Shown one piece after another: positions 1-8,113 of a DNA stretch of 64,000 bases; within the stretch, counting starts at the first letter, position 1; each line of letters begins with the position of its first letter. The DNA lies in the NCBI RefSeq assembly GCF_000732625.1, contig NZ_JPJI01000032.1, positions 868,001-932,000 on the forward strand, written 5' to 3'. The position numbers and the translations under genes were made by a program. This DNA is from Nonlabens ulvanivorans (lineage in GTDB: Bacteria > Bacteroidota > Bacteroidia > Flavobacteriales > Flavobacteriaceae). The notes under the pieces were generated by a model. That model did not search any database and was not told the origin of the DNA. It saw only the letters and a program-made list of their open reading frames with translations.

Positions 1-221
1 AAGAAGTGATGAAAAAATATGGTTCTAAAGATGTCGTATGGGCACAAGAAGAACCTAGAAATATGGGTGCTTATGCACATCTTATGTTACACATGCCAGA
101 GACTAGAAACTGGCGCGTGTGCTCAAGAAACATGTATGCAGCACCAGCCTCAGGTAGTTCAACACGATCTAAGGCAAGACAAGCAAGAATAATAGAAGAC
201 GTATTTAATACCAACAAATAA
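1..221 (+). CDS. sucA: 2-oxoglutarate dehydrogenase E1 component, C-terminal end (partial)
   Basis: The frame is open from the left edge of the window (first full codon at base 3) to TAA at 219-221, so only the last ~72 codons are present. The segment [14 protein letters not shown] is characteristic of the C-terminal domain of the thiamine-diphosphate E1 subunit of 2-oxoglutarate dehydrogenase. E1 decarboxylates 2-oxoglutarate in the TCA cycle and passes the succinyl group to the lipoyl arm of E2. The E2 gene starts 5 bases downstream on the same strand, the usual sucA-sucB order, which supports the call. The GTG at 6 is an internal codon, not a start. Confidence 0.93.
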   Translation, partial: EVMKKYGSKDVVWAQEEPRNMGAYAHLMLHMPETRNWRVCSRNMYAAPASGSSTRSKARQARIIEDVFNTNK

Positions 222-225
222 GATT

Positions 226-1512
226 ATGGCTCTAGAAATGAAAGTGCCTTCACCGGGCGAGTCGATTACAGAAGTAGAAATAGCAGAATGGCTAGTTGCC
301 ACTGGCGATTGGGTTGAAAAAGACCAAGCAATTGCCGAGGTGGATAGCGATAAAGCAACACTTGAATTACCTGCCGAGGCTAGTGGTATCATTACCTTAA
401 AAGCTGAAGAAGGTGACGCAGTTGCTGTAGGTGCTGTAGTCTGTCTAATTGATACCGAGGCTGCAAATCCTAATGGCGGATCTCAAGATGTTGAGAACGC
501 TCCATCTAGTATGGGTGGCGGCGATGAAGGAGGAGACAATGGCGACGTTGCAACGGAAATGAAAAAGGATGCACCGGCTGATAAGTCTTCAAACTCTGAA
601 AAAGCTCCGCAACCTGCACAAGCTAAAGAAACTTATGCTAGCGGTACGGCAAGTCCTGCTGCAAAAAAGATTCTAGATGAGAAAGGTGTAGATGCAAAAT
701 CTGTTTCTGGAACTGGTCGCGATGGTCGTATTACTAAAGACGATGCTGTAAACGCAAAACCATCTATGGGAACACCAGGAGCTGGATCACGTGGTGAATC
801 TCGTACTAAGCTTTCTATGTTACGTAGAAAAGTTGCAGAACGTCTGGTAAGTGTTAAGAACGACACAGCGATGTTGACTACTTTTAATGAGGTAGACATG
901 AAGCCTATCTTTGACTTACGTAAAGAGTACAAAGAAGACTTTAAAGCAAAGCATGGTGTAGGATTAGGATTTATGTCCTTCTTTACTAAAGCGGTTACTA
1001 GAGCGCTAGAAATGTATCCTGCTGTTAATTCTATGATTGACGGTAAGGAGATGGTTTCTTTTGATTATAAAGATATTTCTATTGCTGTATCAGGTCCTAA
1101 AGGATTAATGGTACCGGTAATAAGAAATGCAGAGAACTTATCTTTTAGAGGTGTAGAAGCTGAGGTAAAAAGATTAGCATTAAGAGCTCGTGATGGAGAC
1201 ATCACAGTAGACGAAATGACTGGCGGTACCTTTACCATTACTAATGGTGGAGTTTTCGGTAGTATGATGAGTACACCTATTATTAATCCACCTCAGAGTG
1301 CGATTCTAGGAATGCATAACATTATCGAGCGTCCAGTAGTCGTAGATGGAAATATTGTTGCAAGACCGATGATGTATCTAGCTGTATCCTATGACCACCG
1401 TATCATCGATGGTAAAGAATCTGTAGGTTTCTTAGTAGCAATTAAAGAAGCATTAGAAGATCCTATCAACATCTTAATGGATGGAGACGTTAAGAAGGCG
1501 TTGGAAATGTAA
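226..1512 (+). CDS. sucB: Dihydrolipoyllysine-residue succinyltransferase (E2 of 2-oxoglutarate dehydrogenase)
   Basis: The 428-residue E2 has the expected order. A lipoyl domain spans about residues 1-77, with the lipoylated lysine at K43 in [11 protein letters not shown]. An acidic, Ala/Pro-rich flexible linker follows. The peripheral E1/E3-binding domain is at about 140-178 ([13 protein letters not shown] ... [10 protein letters not shown]). The catalytic acetyltransferase core ends with the DHRIIDG signature (H391, D395). It transfers succinyl from the lipoyl arm to CoA in the cytoplasmic complex. The short spacing after sucA indicates one operon, and two strong hairpins follow the stop. 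There is one lipoyl domain, as usual for SucB. The single-operon context separates it from pyruvate or branched-chain E2 proteins. Confidence 0.95.
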   Translation: MALEMKVPSPGESITEVEIAEWLVATGDWVEKDQAIAEVDSDKATLELPAEASGIITLKAEEGDAVAVGAVVCLIDTEAANPNGGSQDVENAPSSMGGGDEGGDNGDVATEMKKDAPADKSSNSEKAPQPAQAKETYASGTASPAAKKILDEKGVDAKSVSGTGRDGRITKDDAVNAKPSMGTPGAGSRGESRTKLSMLRRKVAERLVSVKNDTAMLTTFNEVDMKPIFDLRKEYKEDFKAKHGVGLGFMSFFTKAVTRALEMYPAVNSMIDGKEMVSFDYKDISIAVSGPKGLMVPVIRNAENLSFRGVEAEVKRLALRARDGDITVDEMTGGTFTITNGGVFGSMMSTPIINPPQSAILGMHNIIERPVVVDGNIVARPMMYLAVSYDHRIIDGKESVGFLVAIKEALEDPINILMDGDVKKALEM

Positions 1513-1532
1513 AAATTTCCTAATTATAATTT

Positions 1533-1570
1533 ATAAAGCCCAAAGGTTTTTAAAAACCTTTGGGCTTTAT
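1533..1570. terminator. Perfect 38-bp palindrome, bidirectional terminator 1
   Basis: Perfect inverted repeat centred between 1551 and 1552: aaagcccaaagg on the left is mirrored by cctttgggcttt on the right, with T-rich flanks. It lies just after the sucB stop and before the convergent fabD stop. It would end transcription from sucAB, and on the other strand could stop read-through from fabD. Confidence 0.8.
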
Positions 1571-1584
1571 TGTAAACGGAAGAA

Positions 1585-1625
1585 AAAAATCCTCTATAAA
1601 AACACAGTTTTTATAGAGGATTTTT
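1585..1625. terminator. Second terminator hairpin between sucB and fabD
   Basis: A 19-bp stem (aaaaatcctctataaaaac with its complement) closes a 3-nt loop (aca, 1604-1606) and has T-tracts on both strands. It sits 20 bases before the fabD stop, so it is best placed as the fabD terminator. With the hairpin at 1533-1570 it makes a tandem pair isolating the two convergent genes. Confidence 0.85.
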
Positions 1626-1644
1626 ATGTTATGAATGTTGTAAT

Positions 1645-2532
1645 TTATTCACTTACCACACCAGCACTCACATTTGCCTCACGATTAATCTTCTTAATCA
1701 TTCCCTGCAATGCTCTTCCTGGTCCAACTTCTATAAATTCAGTAGCACCATCGGCAATCATATTTTGAACAGATTGTGTCCATTTTACAGGACCAGTAAG
1801 TTGATAAATAAGATTTGTTTTAATCTCATCTACTGCTGTTGTTCCTAGCGTAGTTACATTTTGATATACAGGACATGAAGGAGCTTCAAACTCGGTAGCT
1901 TCTATAGCTGCCGCTAGTTCTTCACGTGCCGGTTCCATTAATGGAGAATGGAATGCTCCACCTACTGGTAGCATTAAGGCGCGTTTTGCACCTTTTTCTT
2001 TTAAAGCTTCGCAAGCTTCTTCTACCGCTTTAGTAGCGCCAGATATTACAAGTTGTCCTGGACAGTTATAGTTAGCTGCAACGACAACACCATCTATGCT
2101 TTTACATACATCTTCTACTACTGCATCGTCTAAACCTAAAATTGCTGCCATGGTACTCGATTGATGTTCGCACGCGGCTTGCATCGCAAGAGCACGTTTA
2201 GAAACAATCTTTAATCCATCTTCAAAACTTAGGGTACCTACTGCGGTAAGTGCACTTAATTCACCCAGTGAATGACCTGCCACCATTTCTGGTTGGAAAG
2301 AGTCACCCATCATTTTTGCAAGAATTACAGAATGTAAAAAGATAGCAGGTTGGGTCACTTTGGTTTCCTTTAATTCCTCAGCAGTTCCTTCAAACATGAT
2401 TTTTGAAATTTCAAAACCTAGGATTTCATCTGCTTTATTAAAAAGTGCTTTTGCCTCTGGAAATTGATCATATAAGTCTTTACCCATTCCTGTGAATTGA
2501 GCTCCTTGACCTGGAAAAACGTATGCTTTCAT
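1645..2532 (-). CDS. fabD: Malonyl-CoA:ACP transacylase
   Basis: The 295-residue protein has the FabD fold markers: the N-terminal PGQGAQFTGMG loop, the nucleophile elbow GHSLGE with catalytic S88, and the active-site histidine H195 in GGAFHSPLM. It loads malonyl from CoA onto acyl-carrier protein for fatty-acid elongation in the cytoplasm. Length is close to the usual ~300. The ATG at 2532 is preceded on the minus strand by a TAAATTTG -7 element, which suggests its own promoter although a DHFR fusion gene lies upstream in the same direction, 119 bases away. Convergent with sucB and separated from it by two terminators. Confidence 0.95.
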   Translation of the reverse strand: MKAYVFPGQGAQFTGMGKDLYDQFPEAKALFNKADEILGFEISKIMFEGTAEELKETKVTQPAIFLHSVILAKMMGDSFQPEMVAGHSLGELSALTAVGTLSFEDGLKIVSKRALAMQAACEHQSSTMAAILGLDDAVVEDVCKSIDGVVVAANYNCPGQLVISGATKAVEEACEALKEKGAKRALMLPVGGAFHSPLMEPAREELAAAIEATEFEAPSCPVYQNVTTLGTTAVDEIKTNLIYQLTGPVKWTQSVQNMIADGATEFIEVGPGRALQGMIKKINREANVSAGVVSE

Positions 2533-2555
2533 ATTGTAGTTGTTAATTGCAGTGG

Positions 2556-2563
2556 CAAATTTA
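2556..2563 (-). promoter_or_regulatory. Candidate -7 element of fabD promoter
   Basis: The minus strand reads TAAATTTG, matching the Bacteroidota -7 consensus TAnnTTTG, 23 bases upstream of the fabD ATG. No clear TTG -33 element lies at the expected 18-20 nt spacing, so this is a half-match only. Confidence 0.4.
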
Positions 2564-2651
2564 ATGAAAAGTAGTTACTAGGTTTATTGATTTCAATATT
2601 GCCATTAATCTTAAAATCAAAGCCTTGATTATTGTTGATTAGTTTTAAAAT

Positions 2652-3554
2652 TTATATGCGCTCCCAAGTTTCAAAGTCAAAAGCATATTCATGCTTATCA
2701 TCTGCTGGATGATGTTCTGTGCGTATAAGCTTCCACTGTTTTTCATCAAACTCTGGAAAATAGGTGTCGACATTAAAACTACCGTGGACTCTAGTTAATT
2801 CAATACGGTCAGCTACTTCAATCCCTAGTTTATAAATCTCTCCACCACCTATAATAAAAGGTTCTTCATCACTGGATACCGCTGCTAGTGCTGTAGACAA
2901 ATCATGTACGACAATTCCACCATCAGTTTTATAATTAGTATCTCTAGTGAGTATGATATGAGTGCGATTAGGTAGCGGTTTAGGGAAACTTTCAAAAGTT
3001 TTGCGACCCATTATAATGTGGTGACCAGTAGTAAGAGATTTAAAACGTTTAAAGTCATCTGGCAAGTGCCATACGAGATCGCCGTCTTTACCTAACTCGT
3101 TGTTTGCTCCAGCAGCAGCTATCATGGTAATAACACGTTTTTTAGAAACAGGTGTATTTATAATTTTGGTTTCCGGTAAAGGATTTGATTTAGTTACTTT
3201 TTCTTCTATTTGAGCAATGCGATCCTTTTGTTTTTGAACCAACCTTTCATACTGACGTTTTTCCCATCCTGGTCCTAGTAGTCTATTGGTAATAAATACC
3301 TTAAAAGCATGATAGATTAAAAAAAGCAGCCACACAAATAAGACCCAAACCCACCATTCTACATTAAGAATACGCAAGGGCTCTTGTTGCATTAATACCT
3401 GACTAATGATAATCAAACCTACTGCGCCCACTAGAAAAACAACAAAATGTGTAAATAAACCGCGCTTTTCTTTAATGCGACGCTGTGCATTTTCAATCAT
3501 TTCCTTTTGAACTGGATCAATCGCAGGTGTTTCTTTTTTCTTTCTACCGAACAT
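2652..3554 (-). CDS. folA: Membrane-anchored dihydrofolate reductase (2TM domain - DHFR fusion)
   Basis: A 300-residue protein when begun at the ATG at 3554; a longer TTG-started frame would run into the promoter. Residues 33-55 and 66-85 are hydrophobic membrane segments with basic flanks, resembling the Bacteroidota 2TM domain family. A charged helical linker (100-125) leads to a complete DHFR domain from about 140. The DHFR signatures are intact: GKDGDLVWHLPDDFKRF, where D167 is the likely catalytic acid, and IIMGRKTFESFPKPLPNRTH. DHFR reduces dihydrofolate to tetrahydrofolate with NADPH. Most DHFRs are soluble and ~160 residues, so this one appears tethered to the inner membrane. No thymidylate synthase gene lies next to it. 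Enzyme identity is firm; the reason for membrane tethering is unknown. Confidence 0.9.
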   Translation of the reverse strand: MFGRKKKETPAIDPVQKEMIENAQRRIKEKRGLFTHFVVFLVGAVGLIIISQVLMQQEPLRILNVEWWVWVLFVWLLFLIYHAFKVFITNRLLGPGWEKRQYERLVQKQKDRIAQIEEKVTKSNPLPETKIINTPVSKKRVITMIAAAGANNELGKDGDLVWHLPDDFKRFKSLTTGHHIIMGRKTFESFPKPLPNRTHIILTRDTNYKTDGGIVVHDLSTALAAVSSDEEPFIIGGGEIYKLGIEVADRIELTRVHGSFNVDTYFPEFDEKQWKLIRTEHHPADDKHEYAFDFETWERI

Positions 3555-3572
3555 ATGACGTACTTTTATATT

Positions 3573-3601
3573 CAAATTTAAGCAGTTCTAGCTCTTTTCA
3601 A
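3573..3601 (-). promoter_or_regulatory. Promoter of the 2TM-DHFR gene
   Basis: On the minus strand TTG (3601-3599) is followed after 18 nt by TAAATTTG (3580-3573), the Bacteroidota -33/-7 arrangement. The ATG at 3554 follows 18 bases downstream of the -7 box. This decides the start: a TTG at 3575 would lie inside the promoter box. Confidence 0.65.
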
Positions 3602-3610
3602 TCTTTACAA

Positions 3611-4684
3611 ATGCATAAAATAAGATCTCAGTATCCCATTCTTGAAAAATACACCTATCTCAATACGGCAAACCATGGCTTAATTTCTCAAGAATTAATG
3701 GACTATAGAATCAATGAGATGGGAAAAATGCGAGATCAGGCTAGTTTATACACAAATACTAGAAACGATTTTATAGATGAAGTGAGGATAGCTATAGCGC
3801 AATTTGTAGATGCGACGATAGAGAATACTGCTGTGATTCCTAATTTCTCTACAGGCTTCAACACGCTGATAGAAGGTATTGATAAGCAATCTACATTTTT
3901 ATTGCTAGATGGTGATTATCCATCTGTAAACTGGCCAGTGGAGACTCGTGGTTTTAATTGTTTTTATGCCAATATTAATGAAAATCTAGAATCTAATATT
4001 CTTGAAGCTTGCGAACTGCATCAACCCGATTTTTTCTGCTTCTCTGTGGTTCAATATATTTCTGGAATTAAAATTGACTTAGAATTTGTAAAGCAGCTTA
4101 AAGATCAGTTCCCAGAGATGGTAATCATTGGTGATTTAACTCAATACATAGGGACAGAGGAATTCCGCTTTCGCGAAAGCGGACTAGATATCATCCTAGC
4201 AAGCTGTTATAAGTGGTTAAATGCAGGTGATGGAAATGCGTTTATTTGCGTTAAAGAACAGATCAAGGAAGTAATTAAACCCACCAGAATTGGTTATCGC
4301 AGTACTAAAAATGTTAACGATACAATACCTGAGTTCATAGGCAGATTTGAACCTGGGCATCAAGATATGATCGCTTTTGGTAGTTTGAAACTAGCGCTGG
4401 AAGTAGCGTTAAAAATAGGTCTAGATAAAATACAAACTGAACTGCAACACTGGTCTGAAATAGCTAAGGCCGAATTTAAAAGTCGAGATTTGTTAGATGA
4501 GGCCATAGTAAAGAGAAAACAACATTCTACCATTTTTAATATTAAAGGAAGTCATGATTTATATAATAAGCTCTTAGATCATGGCGTTGTCACCTCATTA
4601 AGAGGTAATGGAATAAGAGTTAGTTTCTCTTATTTTAATAACGATAAAGACCTTGCTAGACTACTGGAAGTATTAGATTTGTAA
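3611..4684 (+). CDS. Aminotransferase class V family PLP enzyme (cysteine desulfurase-like)
   Basis: A 357-residue fold-type I PLP enzyme begun at ATG 3611 (MHKIRSQYPILEKYTYLN). An upstream in-frame start would overlap the divergent DHFR gene. YLNTANHG near the N-terminus is the typical opening of class V aminotransferases. The segment GDLTQYIG supplies the PLP-ring aspartate (D175), and SCYKWLNAGDGNAF carries the probable Schiff-base lysine K201. Family members include cysteine desulfurases, selenocysteine lyases and isopenicillin-N epimerase-like enzymes. The substrate cannot be read from sequence. A copy of the genomic palindrome lies in the coding region and encodes RFRES just before the lysine loop. 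Eighteen bases separate it from the next gene. Confidence 0.8.
   Translation: MHKIRSQYPILEKYTYLNTANHGLISQELMDYRINEMGKMRDQASLYTNTRNDFIDEVRIAIAQFVDATIENTAVIPNFSTGFNTLIEGIDKQSTFLLLDGDYPSVNWPVETRGFNCFYANINENLESNILEACELHQPDFFCFSVVQYISGIKIDLEFVKQLKDQFPEMVIIGDLTQYIGTEEFRFRESGLDIILASCYKWLNAGDGNAFICVKEQIKEVIKPTRIGYRSTKNVNDTIPEFIGRFEPGHQDMIAFGSLKLALEVALKIGLDKIQTELQHWSEIAKAEFKSRDLLDEAIVKRKQHSTIFNIKGSHDLYNKLLDHGVVTSLRGNGIRVSFSYFNNDKDLARLLEVLDL
4165..4182. repeat. Palindromic repeat copy 1 (inside the PLP enzyme gene)
   Basis: Perfect 18-bp palindrome ccgctttcgcgaaagcgg containing the 16-bp core cgctttcgcgaaagcg. It is in frame within the PLP enzyme gene and translates as F-R-F-R-E-S. Confidence 0.9.
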
Positions 4685-4702
4685 TACAACGATTACCACA
4701 AT

Positions 4703-6790
4703 ATGAAACATACGTATATATTATTCTTCTTTTTATGCTCTGTTATGGGATATTCTCAAAATCCTAATGATTGTACAGACGCCATATTATTATGTGGTGA
4801 TACTAGTTTTGGTATCAGTCCTTCTGGGATAGGAGTTAATGAATTTGCGCAAGCTGGTAATCCTGTGCCTACTTGTTTCTCATTTCAGACTAATCAAGCT
4901 TGGTTTAGAGTAGAGGTACAAACAACGGGTACTTTTAGTTTTGCATTGTCACCAGATACGGCTCAAGCAGATTATGATTTTGCAGTTTTTGGACCTGTAG
5001 TGGATTGTGATAATTTAGGCGCAGCTATACGTTGTTCCAGTACAAATCCGCGTGATGCAGGTGTGACTGGTGAAACAGGTTTAAATAGTGTAGAAACGGA
5101 TTTTATTGAAGGTCCTGGTGCAAATGGTAATGGTTTTTTACAAGAACTTACCGTTAATGCTGGCGAGGTATATTATGTGATTGTTGCACTTGCAGTAGGT
5201 ACTGGTGGTTTTAGTATCAGTACTGGCGGTACTGCAGACTTGCCACCTGCGCCAGTAGCAAATCCTCTAATGGATTTGGAAGTTTGCGATAATGCTGGTG
5301 CACAAGATGGTTTTAGAGAATTTGATTTTAGTTCATTAAACTCTGATGTGTTATTAGGTCAGACCAATACCACAGTGACTTATCATGAATCACTAAACGA
5401 TGCAAACATAGGTATCAATGCAATCACTTTCCCATATACTAATATTACAAATCCGCAGGATATATATGTAAGAGTTATTAGAAACGATTCTGATTGTACT
5501 GACTTTACAGATTTTACCATATTAGTCGATGATCCCAATATCGATACGGATATAGATCCATTTATTATTTGTTCAGATAATGCTACAGAACCATTTGATT
5601 ATAATACGGTCATTGATTCTATATTACCCAATGCTAGTAGCTTTAATGTGACTTATCATTTAACGCAAATGGATGCGCAAGATGGTCTAAATGCTCAAGG
5701 CTCTATGTTTACTGCAACTACAACTGAAGAATTTTACTTTATTAGGGTTGTTGATCCTACTGGTTTATCTTGTGATTATGTTTTAAATACATCAATATTT
5801 GTCGCAAATCCACCAGCAATTGCGATTCCCGTAGATTTATTTCTATGTGATGATGATTTTGATGGTTTTTTGAATGTTGCATTAACAGATCAAAATAATG
5901 AGATCTTAAATGGATTAGATCCATTATTGCATCAAGTGACCTTTTATGAGAGTGCAGCAGATAGAACCGCTGGACAGAACGCGCTAAACAGTAGTTTTAC
6001 TACGACACAAAATCCGCAACGCATTTATGTGAGAGTAACAGAAACGAGTACCTCTTGTTTTAGTGATGTTGATTATCAAATTACGATAAGGCCTAGACCT
6101 GTTTTACAAAGTCAGGCCGATATTATAGTATGTGTTGATGCTGTGGTACCTACCACCATTAGTGTCGCTGCCGGATTTGATTTTTATGAATGGAATACTG
6201 GTGAAATGGGCGCAACGACTAATAGTATTGATATCAATCAACCAGGTGATTATACCGTTACAGTGACTAATAACTTTGGGTGTGAGAGTTCTTTAATCAT
6301 TACAGCATTACCATCTGACGTTGCAACTATAGATGATATTATCACCCAAGACTTCAGAAATGGCGATAACACAGCGCAATTCATTGTTTCTGGACCTGGT
6401 GATTATGAATTTTCAGTTGACAATGGTCCTTTTCAGGATTCTAATTTCTTCAATGGTCTTTATAAAGGCTTTCACACCGTTAGAATAAGAGATAAGAACG
6501 GATGTGGAACGATTACCGAAGAGTTTGCTGTACTAGATTATCAGCGATTTTTCACACCTAATGGAGATGGTTTTCATGATTACTGGACGCTCGATGGATT
6601 AACAGACTATCCAGATGCTATTATTTTCATATATGATAGATATGGAAAGTTATTACATCAAATGGCTCCAGATGGTATCGGTTGGGATGGAACGTTTATA
6701 AACGCTCCCATGCCTTCAAGTACTTATTGGTTTACGCTTAAGATTGAAGGTAAGCCATTAGTAAAAGGATACTTTGCTTTAAAGAGATAA
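4703..6790 (+). CDS. Secreted T9SS cargo protein with type B (gliding motility-associated) C-terminal domain
   Basis: A 695-residue exported protein. A signal peptide (MKHTYILFFFLCSVMGYSQ) is followed by a mature region starting NPNDC, a pattern common in flavobacterial surface proteins. The middle has repeated beta-rich modules; phrases such as VTYHESLNDA, VTYHLTQMDAQ and VTFYESAADR recur with DIYVRV / RIYVRV about 50-100 residues apart. The last ~85 residues (RFFTPNGDGFHDYW ... DRYGKLL ... GWDGTF ... YWFTLK) form the CHU_C-like type B sorting domain recognised by the type IX secretion system. It is therefore probably secreted or attached to the cell surface, by way of a translocon that includes SprA (encoded at 49934). 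Catalytic motifs are not evident; adhesion or a structural role is an inference only. Confidence 0.85.
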   Translation: MKHTYILFFFLCSVMGYSQNPNDCTDAILLCGDTSFGISPSGIGVNEFAQAGNPVPTCFSFQTNQAWFRVEVQTTGTFSFALSPDTAQADYDFAVFGPVVDCDNLGAAIRCSSTNPRDAGVTGETGLNSVETDFIEGPGANGNGFLQELTVNAGEVYYVIVALAVGTGGFSISTGGTADLPPAPVANPLMDLEVCDNAGAQDGFREFDFSSLNSDVLLGQTNTTVTYHESLNDANIGINAITFPYTNITNPQDIYVRVIRNDSDCTDFTDFTILVDDPNIDTDIDPFIICSDNATEPFDYNTVIDSILPNASSFNVTYHLTQMDAQDGLNAQGSMFTATTTEEFYFIRVVDPTGLSCDYVLNTSIFVANPPAIAIPVDLFLCDDDFDGFLNVALTDQNNEILNGLDPLLHQVTFYESAADRTAGQNALNSSFTTTQNPQRIYVRVTETSTSCFSDVDYQITIRPRPVLQSQADIIVCVDAVVPTTISVAAGFDFYEWNTGEMGATTNSIDINQPGDYTVTVTNNFGCESSLIITALPSDVATIDDIITQDFRNGDNTAQFIVSGPGDYEFSVDNGPFQDSNFFNGLYKGFHTVRIRDKNGCGTITEEFAVLDYQRFFTPNGDGFHDYWTLDGLTDYPDAIIFIYDRYGKLLHQMAPDGIGWDGTFINAPMPSSTYWFTLKIEGKPLVKGYFALKR

Positions 6791-7155
6791 TTATCTTAGT
6801 TCCGCTTTCGCGAAAGCGAGTTATAAAAACCCTTCAGGTATCCATATTCAATATAATACAAGGCATCTAAATTTTTTTATCTAGACCTCTTCTTATCGCA
6901 TTTTAATCATAATAATGATAAAGCTATCATCAACTATGGTATGCAAATTGTTTACAATAATGAACTATTACTAGTAATCAATGGTTTAACGAATGTGATA
7001 TCTCGGTAAGATTAAATGTAGTCCAATATCGCATAAAACATACATTAAAACGTTGATAATTGTATTTTGTCGATTATTTTTGTCCGCATTTTTTTAAATG
7101 ACCTAGTAATCAATTTATTAGTGAAGTTTGATATGTACTGTTTTAGAATTGAATT
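6791..7155. other. Intergenic region, 365 bp, AT-rich
   Basis: It contains one copy of the genomic palindrome at 6803-6818, shortly after the upstream stop. The rest is AT-rich with no open frame of note, no tRNA and no strong terminator. No full TTG / TAnnTTTG promoter was found before the gene at 7156, although one must exist in or near this stretch. Confidence 0.6.
6803..6818. repeat. Palindromic repeat copy 2 (intergenic)
   Basis: Perfect 16-bp core cgctttcgcgaaagcg, 13 bases after the stop of the T9SS cargo gene. No T-tract follows, so it does not look like a normal terminator. Confidence 0.9.
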
Positions 7156-7983
7156 ATGAAAACTAAAAAATTAATGCTCAAATTTATTTTTACACTTATG
7201 ATTATGACGCTGGCGAGTGTTTATAGTCATGCACAAGTAGGGATTGATACTGATGTGCCTATGGCGGCTCTAGATATATCTTCTACTGACTCTGGATTGT
7301 TAGTGCCTCGTATTGCTCTAACAGACTTAAATACTGCTTCTCCTGTTACTAACCCTAATGGAGCTAGTCTAGTAGATGGAACGATGATATGGAATACAGG
7401 TACAGGTGGAGTTCCTTTAACAGGATTTTACTTCTGGCAGGATAGTAAATGGAATCTAGTCGTAAGTGATAATCAACCACAGGTGTATTTTGGTAAGTTG
7501 TTAATCACAGCTGCAGGAACTATTGTTATAGAGGATCTGCCTTTTCAACCTAGTGCTATAGAATTTACTGCTGTTAATAGAATTCAAGGTTTTAATGATG
7601 GTGGTTACAGATCAGCCTCAAATAATTCAAATGACATCAGAATGGCTGGTGGTCAAACTATGGGATATGCACAAGATTATGGTACAGGTATAGATCAACA
7701 GGTAATCTCTAATGGAGCAAATGGTTCTAGTATTAACAATATAGGTACTTATTCTTCAGACAGTCATTGTATAGCTGCTTACTTTGTAAATAATAATGGT
7801 GAGCCTATTCATGATAATGGATCGCCTACTGGAGGTACTGATGATCAAGGTGGATTAATATCTGCTTCATTAGTAAACTTTACTGATGATGGATTTACAT
7901 TAAACGTAGATAATTTTCTAGCTGGATCGACTACAAATGATAGAACTAATCAAATCGTCGTGATTTTTAAGGCATATAGATAA
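7156..7983 (+). CDS. Exported protein of unknown function with flavobacterial ALDI/LLVPR-type N-terminal segment
   Basis: A 275-residue protein. The signal peptide ends at about ASVYSHAQ. The mature part opens with VGIDTDVPMAALDISSTDSG followed by LLVPRIALTDL. This pattern is frequent in Bacteroidota cell-surface proteins and resembles the start of trimeric fibre-like proteins. A WNTGTGG ... GFYFWQDSKWNLV segment follows. The rest is Gly/Asn/Ser-rich with no catalytic motif. No type IX sorting domain is visible at the C-terminus (ends IVVIFKAYR). It lies between a T9SS cargo gene and a GH16 gene, so it is probably part of the same exported set. Function not recognised. Confidence 0.65.
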   Translation: MKTKKLMLKFIFTLMIMTLASVYSHAQVGIDTDVPMAALDISSTDSGLLVPRIALTDLNTASPVTNPNGASLVDGTMIWNTGTGGVPLTGFYFWQDSKWNLVVSDNQPQVYFGKLLITAAGTIVIEDLPFQPSAIEFTAVNRIQGFNDGGYRSASNNSNDIRMAGGQTMGYAQDYGTGIDQQVISNGANGSSINNIGTYSSDSHCIAAYFVNNNGEPIHDNGSPTGGTDDQGGLISASLVNFTDDGFTLNVDNFLAGSTTNDRTNQIVVIFKAYR

Positions 7984-8113
7984 TTAAGTATAGAATTGAT
8001 TTTTTATCATAATCGCGGTCTTATTTACGCGGTTTAGACACTTAGTATAGTTTTTGTAGTGGTGGATTGTCCAATACTTAAGGTTGTGGAGACTAGCTTT
8101 GCAAAAAAAATTC

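Noticed and set aside
1533-1625. Two large palindromes between sucB and fabD as a possible mobile element or repeat array
   Set aside because: Each has the form of an intrinsic terminator with T-tracts, and they lie exactly between convergent stop codons. No copies elsewhere in the window.
3485-3610. N-terminal extension of the PLP enzyme from an upstream start
   Set aside because: It would overlap the divergent DHFR gene and its promoter; the ATG at 3611 starts the conserved region.
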